Source of the DNA: JANPBY01 sp031430645
Lineage (GTDB): Bacteria; Actinomycetota; Actinomycetes; DATJPE01
Assembly (NCBI GenBank): GCA_031430645.1
Contig: JANPBY010000112.1
Span: forward strand, 1-59,278
Direction of reading: 5' to 3'
Length of the DNA: 59,278 nt
Position numbers and translations under genes: made by a program. The notes below the pieces were generated by a model, which was not told where the DNA came from, did no database searches, and saw only the letters and a program-made list of their open reading frames with translations. This document shows, in pieces, positions 26,356 to 33,818 of this stretch. Within the stretch, counting starts at the first letter, position 1; every line of letters begins with the position of its first letter.

Positions 26356-27518
26356 TGCCTCCGCTGACCCCAGCCAAACAAGGAGCGACCCGCCGGGCAG
26401 CTGTCCATGCCGGAGTCGCGATCTTCGCAGCAGCGGCCGTCGCCACGCTGCTCATCTCCGGACCCACGCAGGGCTGGTGGTACGGGCTCGCCTGGGTGGG
26501 CTTCCCGATCATCGGCGCGCTCGTCCTGTGGCGGCGCCCGGGCAACACCATCGGCTGGCTCCTCGTGTTGACCGGATCCTGCTGGTCCGTCGCGCTGGCC
26601 GGCTACAGCCTGGTGGGAAGTGCGCCGGGTCGTGGTCCCGTAGGGGTTGAGCTCGTTGGCCAGATATGCGGCTATCTCGGCTGGATCCTTCTGACAGCCA
26701 TCATCGTCCTGTTTCCCACGGGTCGAACCCAGACCCGAGCAACCCGCTGGCTCATCCGAGCGACCGCTCTGACGGGCGTGGTAGTCGTGGCGCTCGGTCT
26801 GGTCAACCCCGCTCCATTGGAGTCCAGCCAGCGCCGCAACCCATTGGGTCTCACTGAGTTGGAGGGGTTGGCAGGCTGGTTCATCGACCAAGGATTCGTC
26901 ATCGTGCCGCTTCTCATGCTGGGTGCGCTCGTCAGCCTCGCCAGCCGTTGGCGACACAGCGTCGGGGCCACCCGGTTGCAGTACCGGTGGTTCATCCTCT
27001 CGGTGGGACTCGCCCTGGTCGCCGTCGTCGCTTCGCTTGCCATCGGCGAAAGGGAGGGGCTGCTCGAGATCCTGCAGACAGTCCTGTTCTCGTTTGGGTT
27101 GAACGCGATCCCGGTGGCGATCGGAATCGCCGTGACGCGCTACCGCCTCTATGAGATTGACCGGGTCGTGAGCCGTACGACCTCATACATCGTCGTCACC
27201 GGCGTGCTCCTGGCGGTCTACGCAGTCACCGTGACGGCCGTCCCACGGGTTCTGCCAGGGACCTCCAGCTCCTTCTCGGTAGCTGCCGCCACGCTCGCTG
27301 CCGCAGCAGTGTTCCGGCCGCTGTTGACCCGAGTGCAGGGCGTCGTTGATCGCCGCTTCAACCGGGGACAGTACGACGCGCAGCAGACGGTCGACGCCTT
27401 CGCCGGGCGGCTTCGCGACGAGGTCGACCCTGACGAGGTGTCCGCCGACCTGCTCGCCGTACTCAACCGCACGGTCGAACCACGCGGTGTCGCTCTGTGG
27501 GTCAAGGACGCGTCATGA
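26352..27518 (+). CDS. Sensor-kinase-like membrane protein without kinase domain (copy 2 of 3)
   Basis: A 388-residue paralogue of its neighbours, with a similar multi-span N-terminal half (VAIFAAAAVATLLISG; IIGALVLWRRPGNTIGWLL; ILLTAIIVLFPTG). The shared module follows: TRYRLYEIDRVVSRTTSYI, FSVAAATLAAAAVFRPLL, VVDRRFNRGQYDAQQTVDAF and a final RTVEPRGVALWVKDAS. The C-terminal half is much closer to copy 1 than is the N-terminal half, so the sensing part has diverged while the linker module is kept. The start overlaps the previous stop by 4 nt; a second ATG lies directly after the first. No kinase, GAF or enzyme domain is present. Confidence 0.82.
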   Translation: MMPPLTPAKQGATRRAAVHAGVAIFAAAAVATLLISGPTQGWWYGLAWVGFPIIGALVLWRRPGNTIGWLLVLTGSCWSVALAGYSLVGSAPGRGPVGVELVGQICGYLGWILLTAIIVLFPTGRTQTRATRWLIRATALTGVVVVALGLVNPAPLESSQRRNPLGLTELEGLAGWFIDQGFVIVPLLMLGALVSLASRWRHSVGATRLQYRWFILSVGLALVAVVASLAIGEREGLLEILQTVLFSFGLNAIPVAIGIAVTRYRLYEIDRVVSRTTSYIVVTGVLLAVYAVTVTAVPRVLPGTSSSFSVAAATLAAAAVFRPLLTRVQGVVDRRFNRGQYDAQQTVDAFAGRLRDEVDPDEVSADLLAVLNRTVEPRGVALWVKDAS

Positions 27519-28681
27519 AGCGATCGGGACTCATGCGGGCGGCGCGCTGGATGCTGATCGGGATGTTCCTCGGCGGTCCGGCGCTGGGAGTCGTGCTGGC
27601 ACCCGGGGCAGCCCGCCCGGGGGCCCTACCGTTCACCGCTCTTATCTACGGTCTGGTCGGGATGGTCGTCACGGGGCATCGACCCAGGAACCCGGTCGGG
27701 TGGGTCTTCCTCGGAGCCGGGGCAGTTCAGGGTTTCGCCTGGCTGGCGGTCTCCCTTAGCGCGCGTGGGTCCTCAGCTGCCGAGTCAGCCCCCACGACAG
27801 CGAACTTCCTCGACGTCGTCGCCAACATGACGTACATCCCGACCATGTTGTTGTTCACCCTGTTCACCGTCCTGCTCTACCCGGAGGGCCTGCCCAGCCC
27901 CCGCTGGCGACCGATCCTGTGGGCAGCAGTGATTGCAGCCTCGGCCATGACCGTCGGCGCCGCCGTCGCTGGGACCGTCAGGGTGGGGGATGTCGCCGTG
28001 TCCAACCCCTACGGGTCAGCCGCGTGGAATGGCAGGCTTTTCGGGATCGGCGGCGCCGTCATCACCGCCTGCTTGGTCCTGGGCGTGATCTCCGCGGCCC
28101 TACGGATTCGGCGGTCGGTGGGGGTGGAGCGGGCACAGATGCGTTGGTTCGCATCGGCTGTGGCACTCGTCGTGGCGCTCTTCACGCTCTACCTCGTCGT
28201 TCCAGGGCTTGAGCAGTCTCGCATCGGCGAGGTCGCCCTGTTTGCGGCACTCTCCTGCGTCCCGGTGTCTTGTGGCGTGGCCATTCTGCGCTATCGCTTG
28301 TACGAGATCGACCGGATCATCAGCCGCACGGCGTCATACGCCGTCGTGACGGGTCTCCTGCTCGCGGTCTACTTCGTCATCGTGACCTCGGTGACCACGC
28401 TGCTGCCGAAGGCTTCCAACGGATTCGTGGTGGCGGCGGCCACGCTCGCCGCAGCCGCCGCGTTCCGGCCCTTGCTCTCGCGCGTGCAGAAGTCGGTTGA
28501 CCGACGCTTCGACCGGGAGCGTTACGACGGACTGCAGGCCGCCGAGGCGTTCTCGGCCCGGCTGCGCGATGAGACCGACCCGGCCGCCGTGGCCGCTGAG
28601 ATGACCACGGTGGTCCAGCGCACGCTGCAACCTGGAAGGCTGCTGCTGTGGATACCTGGGGACGTCGCCGATGAGCGGTGA
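27515..28681 (+). CDS. Sensor-kinase-like membrane protein without kinase domain (copy 3 of 3)
   Basis: A 388-residue third copy. Its N-terminal spans include MLIGMFLGGPALGVVLAPG, LPFTALIYGLVGMVVTGHRP with the characteristic RPRNPVGWVFLGAG, and FTVLLYPEGLPSPRWRP, a segment almost identical to one in copy 1 (LFPNGLPSPRWRP). The conserved half has LRYRLYEIDRIISRTASYA, VDRRFDRERYDGLQAAEAF and RTLQPGRLLLWIPG. It overlaps the previous gene by 4 nt and the next by 11 nt, so the three copies and the oxidoreductase are almost certainly one transcript. Function unknown beyond a likely sensing role. Confidence 0.82.
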   Translation: MKRSGLMRAARWMLIGMFLGGPALGVVLAPGAARPGALPFTALIYGLVGMVVTGHRPRNPVGWVFLGAGAVQGFAWLAVSLSARGSSAAESAPTTANFLDVVANMTYIPTMLLFTLFTVLLYPEGLPSPRWRPILWAAVIAASAMTVGAAVAGTVRVGDVAVSNPYGSAAWNGRLFGIGGAVITACLVLGVISAALRIRRSVGVERAQMRWFASAVALVVALFTLYLVVPGLEQSRIGEVALFAALSCVPVSCGVAILRYRLYEIDRIISRTASYAVVTGLLLAVYFVIVTSVTTLLPKASNGFVVAAATLAAAAAFRPLLSRVQKSVDRRFDRERYDGLQAAEAFSARLRDETDPAAVAAEMTTVVQRTLQPGRLLLWIPGDVADER

Positions 28682-30092
28682 CCACGACGCCATCGTCGTC
28701 GGCTCCGGCCCGAACGGGCTGGTCGCTGCGGTCCGACTGGCGGAAGCGGGTCAGCGGGTCCTGCTGCTCGAAGCCGCATCTCAGGTTGGTGGCGGGCTGC
28801 GCACCGAGGAGCTGACGCTGCCCGGTTTCCGCCACGACGTCTGCTCGTCGGTGCATCCCTTGGCGATGGCCTCCCCTGCCTTTCGCGCGCTGGGGCTGGA
28901 TCGCGAAGGGCTGGCTTTCGCCCACCCCGAAATCCCGCTTGGTCACCCGGTCGACGAGCGCAGGGTGGCCTTTCTCCACCGTGACGTCGACGCGACGGCG
29001 GCCGCGCTCGGACGCGACGGGCGTGCCTGGCGGCGCATCGTCGGTGGCGTCGCTGGGCTTGGTCAGCCACTCGTCGACACGCTTCTCTCACCCCTGGACT
29101 TCCCGCCCAAGGCACCACTCAAGCTAGCGGCGTACGGCGCTGTCGGGGCCTGGCCCTCGGACTATGTGGGCCGCATCGCGTTTAGGGAAGCACCGGCGCG
29201 AGCCCTGTTCGCCGGGCTTGCCGCGCACGCGGAGCTTAAGCTGACCTCGCTCACCACCGCCGGCTTCGGCCTGCTGCTCGGTTCCTTGGCCCACCAGGTC
29301 GGATGGCCGGTCGCCGTCGGCGGATCGCAGTCGATCGCCGCGGCACTGGTCGCACGCTTGCGCGGCGTGGGCGGGGAGGTGGTGACCGACCACCAGGTCG
29401 AGTCCCTGGCCGACCTCCCGCCCGCGGCGAGCGTGATCCTCGACCTGACGCCACGGCAGGTTCTTGCCGTGGGCGGCGATCAGCTGCCTGCCCGCTATAG
29501 GGACCGGCTCGCCAAATTCCGTTACGGCCCAGGAGTTTTCAAGGTCGACTGGGCACTGGACGGACCCGTTCCCTGGCACGACGAGCGCCTCGCGTCGGCG
29601 GGGACAGTGCACGTGTGCGGCACCGCCGCAGAGGTTGCCGCGAGCGAGCGGACCGCAACCTCGGGCGGGCACGCGGAGCGTCCGTACGTCCTCTTCGTCC
29701 AGGCCACGGCTGCCGACCCGACGCGCGCACCCGCGGCGAAGCACACCGGCTGGGCATACTGCCACGTCCCCAACGGCTCGCGGGTCGACATGACCGACCG
29801 GATCGAGGCCCAGCTCGAACGCTTCGCCCCCGGCTTCCGCGACCGCATCCTGGCCCGGCACACGATGGATACTGCGGCGCTGGAGGCCCACAACGCCAAC
29901 GAGGTCGGAGGCGACATCGCCGGAGGATCCTCGGACTGGAAGCAGTTCATCGCCCGCCCCGTGCTGGCGCGCTCCCCGTGGGTGACGCCAGTCCCGGGGC
30001 TCTACCTGTGTTCCTCGTCCACGCCGCCCGGGGGCGGAGTCCACGGGATGGGCGGCTGGCACGCCGCCCGCGAGGTTCTGGCCCGCACCTGA
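28671..30092 (+). CDS. FAD-dependent oxidoreductase, phytoene desaturase-like
   Basis: A 473-residue flavoprotein of the NAD(P)/FAD-dependent, phytoene desaturase-like family. The N-terminal dinucleotide fold AIVVGSGPNGLVAAVRLAEAG (read as two parts: AIVVGSGPNGL and VAAVRLAEAG) is followed by VLLLEAASQVGGGLRTEE. The C-terminal FAD-contact segment has GLYLCSSSTPPGGGVHGMGG. No carotenoid genes (crtB, crtE) are near, so the substrate is open; many relatives act on unknown isoprenoids or amines. It overlaps the third sensor-like gene by 11 nt, which suggests coupled translation, and precedes an alanine-dehydrogenase-like gene by 68 nt. Confidence 0.85.
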   Translation: MSGDHDAIVVGSGPNGLVAAVRLAEAGQRVLLLEAASQVGGGLRTEELTLPGFRHDVCSSVHPLAMASPAFRALGLDREGLAFAHPEIPLGHPVDERRVAFLHRDVDATAAALGRDGRAWRRIVGGVAGLGQPLVDTLLSPLDFPPKAPLKLAAYGAVGAWPSDYVGRIAFREAPARALFAGLAAHAELKLTSLTTAGFGLLLGSLAHQVGWPVAVGGSQSIAAALVARLRGVGGEVVTDHQVESLADLPPAASVILDLTPRQVLAVGGDQLPARYRDRLAKFRYGPGVFKVDWALDGPVPWHDERLASAGTVHVCGTAAEVAASERTATSGGHAERPYVLFVQATAADPTRAPAAKHTGWAYCHVPNGSRVDMTDRIEAQLERFAPGFRDRILARHTMDTAALEAHNANEVGGDIAGGSSDWKQFIARPVLARSPWVTPVPGLYLCSSSTPPGGGVHGMGGWHAAREVLART

Positions 30093-30160
30093 GGTCGCGC
30101 CGGATGCCGTACCGACAGCCACCCGAGGGTGTGGCATTGTCAGCCGGGATTGGAGGCCAC

Positions 30161-31303
30161 ATGAATGAGCTCGTCCTCGGGGTGCTGGCAACTTCGAGCA
30201 AGGAGAATGAGTTCCGGCTGCCCATCCATCCCCAGCACTTCGACCGGATCGACCCAGACCTCAGGGCTCGGATCGTCCTCGAGCAGGGCTACGGCGAGCG
30301 CTACGGCGTCTCCGACGACCACCTGGCGAAGCAAGTGTCCGGGCTGCGCCCGCGCGAGGAGATCATCGCGACCAGCGACATCGTCCTGTTGCCCAAACCA
30401 ACGCTCGATGATGTAGCAAGTCTCCGCCATGGACAGGTGCTCTGGGGATGGCCCCATGCCGTTCAGGACTCCGTCCTGACCCAGATCAGCATCGACAAGG
30501 AACTGACGCTCATCGCGTGGGAGGCGATGAATCACTGGACCGAGTCGGGGACGTTCGTCGTGCATGTGTTCCACATGAACAACGAGCTCGCGGGCTATTG
30601 CTCGGTCCTGCATGCGATGACGCTCATCGGCTCCACGGGTCACTACGGCCGGCATCTCACGGCCGCAGTCATCGGGTTCGGCAACACTGCGCGAGGCGCA
30701 ATCACGGCGCTCCAGGCGCTCGGGGTCCATGACATCACCGTGCTGACCATGCGCGATGTCACGGCGGTGGCCTCCCCGATCCCCTCGGTCACGCTCGAGC
30801 ACCTTGACCGTACGGCCGCCGACCTCAGCCACACGACAGTCGAGACTCCGTCCGGCCGAGTGTCCACGGCTGAGTTCCTCGCCGGGCACGACATCGTCGT
30901 GAACTGCGTGCTGCAAGACACCGACGCACCCCTGATGTTCGTCTCGGACGCAGAGCTGGCGCACTTCCCCGCGGGGAGCCTGCTCGTCGACGTGTCCTGC
31001 GACCTCGGCATGGGCTTCGAATGCGCGAGGCCCACGTCCTTCGAGCAGCCGATGCTCGTGGTCGGGGACGGAGTCTCGTACTACGGGGTTGACCACAGTC
31101 CGGCCTATTTGTGGAACAGCGCGACCTGGGGCATCAGCGAGGCCCTGATCCCCTATCTGCGCACAGTGATGAGCGGATCTTCAGCCTGGGAAAGGGATTC
31201 GACCATCCAGCGGGCCATCGAAATTCGCGAAGGGGTTGTGCAGAACTCCAAGATCCTCAGCTTCCAGGGCCGTTCGGCTGAGCACCCCCATCTAGTCCTC
31301 TGA
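30161..31303 (+). CDS. Alanine dehydrogenase / N5-(carboxyethyl)ornithine synthase-like protein
   Basis: A 380-residue protein of the alanine dehydrogenase / PNT superfamily. The N-terminal domain has EFRLPIHPQHFDRI (the family's substrate-lysine/arginine region) and VLLPKPTLDDV. The Rossmann part has AAVIGFGNTARGAITALQALG near residue 167, then IVVNCVLQDTDAP and LLVDVSCDLGMGFEC. The C-terminal HSPAYLWNSATWGISEALIPY resembles N5-(carboxyethyl)ornithine synthase more than classic alanine dehydrogenase, so a reductive amination joining an amino acid and a 2-oxo acid is possible. The ATG has GGAGG 5 nt upstream. The protein is longer than characterised CeoS enzymes, so the exact reaction is open. 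Confidence 0.72.
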   Translation: MNELVLGVLATSSKENEFRLPIHPQHFDRIDPDLRARIVLEQGYGERYGVSDDHLAKQVSGLRPREEIIATSDIVLLPKPTLDDVASLRHGQVLWGWPHAVQDSVLTQISIDKELTLIAWEAMNHWTESGTFVVHVFHMNNELAGYCSVLHAMTLIGSTGHYGRHLTAAVIGFGNTARGAITALQALGVHDITVLTMRDVTAVASPIPSVTLEHLDRTAADLSHTTVETPSGRVSTAEFLAGHDIVVNCVLQDTDAPLMFVSDAELAHFPAGSLLVDVSCDLGMGFECARPTSFEQPMLVVGDGVSYYGVDHSPAYLWNSATWGISEALIPYLRTVMSGSSAWERDSTIQRAIEIREGVVQNSKILSFQGRSAEHPHLVL

Positions 31304-31308
31304 GCCAG

Positions 31309-32097
31309 GTGGACCGGCAAGCAGTGCTCGCTGCGTTCAACGAGCAGATCCGGCGCCAGCGCCCTCGCGCCGAGCCTCAGGGTCGACCCGAGGCCGGCGC
31401 GGCGGCCGAGGACGTGCACCGATCGAACCCCTCCACCGGCGGATGGAGCGGCGTGCTCTGGAGCGACCTGGACGCAGAGACGGTTGATCGCGTCATCGCG
31501 GCGGAGGTCACACGGTTCACGCAGCTAGGCCGACCCTGGGAGTGGAAGTACTACTCCTACGACCTACCGCCAGACCTTCCCGAGCGTCTGCTCGCCGCCG
31601 GCTTCGTCCCCGAACCGACAGAGACACTCCTCTGCGCCGAGATCGCGGAGCTCGATCTCGACCTACGGCTCCCGCAGGGAACCCTCCTGGTGAACGTCGT
31701 CGACCCCCATGGGGTCGAACTGCTCACCTCGGTCCATGACGACGTCTTCGGCGGCGACCACTCCCGAGTGGGCCGAGAGGTGCTGGCGCATCTCAACGAT
31801 CAGCCGGCCACGATGACAGCGGTCGTGGCCATGGACGGGCCTACGCCGATCTCCGCGGGTCGCGTGGAGTTCCACCTGGGCACCGACTTCGCCAGCCTCT
31901 GGGGCGGCGGAACAATCCAAGCCTGGCGTGGTTGCGGCCTGTTCCGCTCGCTCGTTGCTCATCGCGCGGCACTCGCGGCGGCTCGCGGATTCCGGTACTT
32001 GCAGGTCGACGCCTCCGAGGAGAGTCGTCCCATCCTCGAACGCCTCGGGTTCGTCAAGCTGGCCACGACCACGCCATACGTCCATCCGGGACACTGA
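31309..32097 (+). CDS. GNAT family N-acetyltransferase
   Basis: A 262-residue GNAT-fold protein. The N-terminal half (WSDLDAETVDRVIAAEVTRF; WKYYSYDLPPDLPERLLAAG) is the variable substrate-binding part found in a subset of actinobacterial GNATs. The C-terminal half has ISAGRVEFHLGTDFASLWGG, the acetyl-CoA loop region GTIQAWRGCGLFRSLVAHR and the YLQVDASEESRPILERLGF strand-turn typical of motif B. It begins with GTG only 5 nt after the previous stop and is likely co-transcribed. The acceptor is unknown. Confidence 0.82.
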   Translation: MDRQAVLAAFNEQIRRQRPRAEPQGRPEAGAAAEDVHRSNPSTGGWSGVLWSDLDAETVDRVIAAEVTRFTQLGRPWEWKYYSYDLPPDLPERLLAAGFVPEPTETLLCAEIAELDLDLRLPQGTLLVNVVDPHGVELLTSVHDDVFGGDHSRVGREVLAHLNDQPATMTAVVAMDGPTPISAGRVEFHLGTDFASLWGGGTIQAWRGCGLFRSLVAHRAALAAARGFRYLQVDASEESRPILERLGFVKLATTTPYVHPGH

Positions 32098-32119
32098 CCC
32101 CTCGACTCACTAGGTGCTC

Positions 32120-32125
32120 TACCGT
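32120..32125 (+). promoter_or_regulatory. -10-like element (TACCGT) before the decayed IclR start
   Basis: TACCGT ends 6 nt before the ATG at 32132, like the leaderless -10 elements elsewhere in this window. It probably served the original IclR-type gene, of which only the start remains. Confidence 0.35.
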
Positions 32126-32131
32126 CTCGGC

Positions 32132-33175
32132 ATGGGCAACACCCAGCGGGATGGGTCAGCACGCAGCGGCGCGATCGTCCAGTCCGTTGATCGAGCGGGT
32201 CGGATCCTGGAGCTCCTGGCTCGGGAGGGGTCGCTGGCGTCAGCGTCTGCATGGCGCTGGCAGCCGCTGCTGCGGTGGCCGGCTTGGGCTTGGGCCAGCC
32301 CGAGCCCCACACATCCAACCGGCGGGCCGGACAGGAGGGGGAGGTTTCGGGAAGAACGCGGATCACCGCCTTGCGCGCCTACCCCGCCGCGCTGGGGCTT
32401 CTGTTGCTGATCGGCGTTGAGTTCCTCTCCGAAGGCTGCCTGAACCTGCTCAGCGTGGCCTTCGCAAACGACCAGCTTGGCCGGGGTCCGGCTGCTGCAG
32501 GGCTCCTGATCGGAGCGCTCGGCGCCGGGGCGATCATCGGTGCGGCGATCAGCATCGTGCTGGCGCTCTGGCGGCGGCTCGCCGTGGCTGTCTCCGCCGG
32601 TCTGGTCCTTGCCGGACTGCCGCTGTGGCCATGCCGTTCCTGCACTCAGTCCCCCTGGCGGTCCTCGCGTCCTGCGCGACCGGAGCGGGCCAGGCATTCT
32701 TCGCCGTTGCGGGGATCACCCTGCTTCAGCGGGCCGTCGAGCCGGGGATGATGGCCCGCGTTTTCGCGCTTCGCGAGTCCGCACTGCTCGGTGGCTACGC
32801 GGCTCCGTGCTCGGAGTCAGCTCCGTGGAGGGGCTGGTCAGAAGCGCGCGCGAGGTGCAGGTGCCTGCGCAATCCGTCGTCGTGCAGCAAGGCGAGACAG
32901 GCGATCTCTACTACTTAGTGGCCGAGGGGCAGCTGGAAGTCACTGACCTAGGGTCACCAGCACGCCGAAGTCTCGGCCCTGGCTCCGCGTTCGGTGAGAT
33001 CGCCCTCTTGCGGGACATCCCGCGCACCGCGACGGTCACCGCCGTCGAGCCGAGCCGGCTGTGGACGATTGATCGAAGGACGTTCCTGCAGACCGTGGCC
33101 GGATCGAGTGGCGCAGAACTGGCAAGCCGGCACGTCGACTCGTTGCTCAGTCGAGGTGGAGCCGCGGGTACGTGA
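32132..33175 (+). pseudogene. Decayed IclR-type N-terminus joined to MFS/cyclic-nucleotide-binding remains
   Basis: Three layers of decay are visible. From 32132 to about 32230 one frame reads like the start of an IclR regulator (IVQSVDRAGRILELLAREGS). At about 32250 another frame takes over with transporter spans (ALRAYPAALGLLLLIGVEFL; LLIGALGAGAIIGAAISIVL), as in major-facilitator proteins. Near 32625 it shifts by one base (AVLASCATGAGQAFFAVAG, then ITLLQRAVEPGMMARVF), and near 32810 again into a frame that ends with a cyclic-nucleotide-binding domain (VVVQQGETGDLYYLVAEG; GSAFGEIALLRDIPRTATV). Only about five of the expected spans survive. Fusions of MFS and cyclic-nucleotide-binding domains exist in actinobacteria, so the 3' part probably derives from one. 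Confidence 0.8.
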
Positions 33176-33199
33176 CCTCTGGAGCGGTTTGCGCGCCGA

Positions 33200-33649
33200 T
33201 CAGGACCTGGACTCGGCCGCTCTCAGTCTGGACGCCAGCACCTTGAGCATGGCCATGGCCATGGGCGGGTTCTCTTCGAGGATCGGCCGGAAAGCCCAGG
33301 CGGAGAGGGCGAATACCGAAAGTCCGTCCGCTCCGGCCACGACAGTCGCCGAGCGCGGCTCACCGTCGATGAGCGACGTCTCGCCGAAGTACATGCCCGG
33401 GACGAGTTCGGCCCGGAAGTCGCCGTGAACATCGACCTTCGCGGAACCTTCGAGGACGAGATAGAAGCAGACTCCCGCTGGCGAGAAGGGTGCCCAGCCA
33501 CCGACGCTGGATCCTTCCTCGGTCACGTGGGTTCCGGCAGCGATGGTGCGCCGCTGGCCCTCCATGGCGATCCTGCGGAGCACCTTGTCGGGGAGACCTG
33601 CGAACAGGTCGACTGCAGCCAACTGCTGGACGAGAAGTTCATCGGTCAT
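33200..33649 (-). CDS. Stand-alone cyclic nucleotide-binding domain protein
   Basis: A 149-residue protein that is essentially one cyclic-nucleotide-binding (Crp N-terminal-like) beta-roll: LAAVDLFAGLPDKVLRRIAM, GTHVTEEGSSV, CFYLVLEGSAKVDV, VPGMYFGETSLIDGEPRSATV and a final helix (PPMAMAMLKVLASRL). No DNA-binding helix-turn-helix follows, so it is not a complete Crp/Fnr regulator and probably acts by protein contact. Start ATG 33649 is chosen because TAGCCT lies 7 nt upstream, implying a leaderless mRNA; an ATG at 33670 would lie before that promoter element. It faces the pseudogene that carries a related domain and is divergent from sulP. Confidence 0.85.
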   Translation of the reverse strand: MTDELLVQQLAAVDLFAGLPDKVLRRIAMEGQRRTIAAGTHVTEEGSSVGGWAPFSPAGVCFYLVLEGSAKVDVHGDFRAELVPGMYFGETSLIDGEPRSATVVAGADGLSVFALSAWAFRPILEENPPMAMAMLKVLASRLRAAESRS

Positions 33650-33656
33650 GGCAGCC

Positions 33657-33662
33657 AGGCTA
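33657..33662 (-). promoter_or_regulatory. -10 element (TAGCCT) fixing the start of the cNMP-binding gene
   Basis: On the minus strand TAGCCT is followed by 7 nt and then ATG at 33649. It excludes the upstream in-frame ATG at 33670, which would not be transcribed from this promoter. Confidence 0.55.
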
Positions 33663-33818
33663 ATACTCAATCACCAGCCTCGGCAGGTCGTTTGGTGATC
33701 GGGGTGGGCGCCCGGCTCGGTGACGCGGGCCTCTCTCCGAGTACGAATCTTCTTCGCTGGAGTGGTCCGCGTCCAGCCAGTAGGGTCCCAAGGTCGATGC
33801 AACGCCTGGAGGCTGTAG

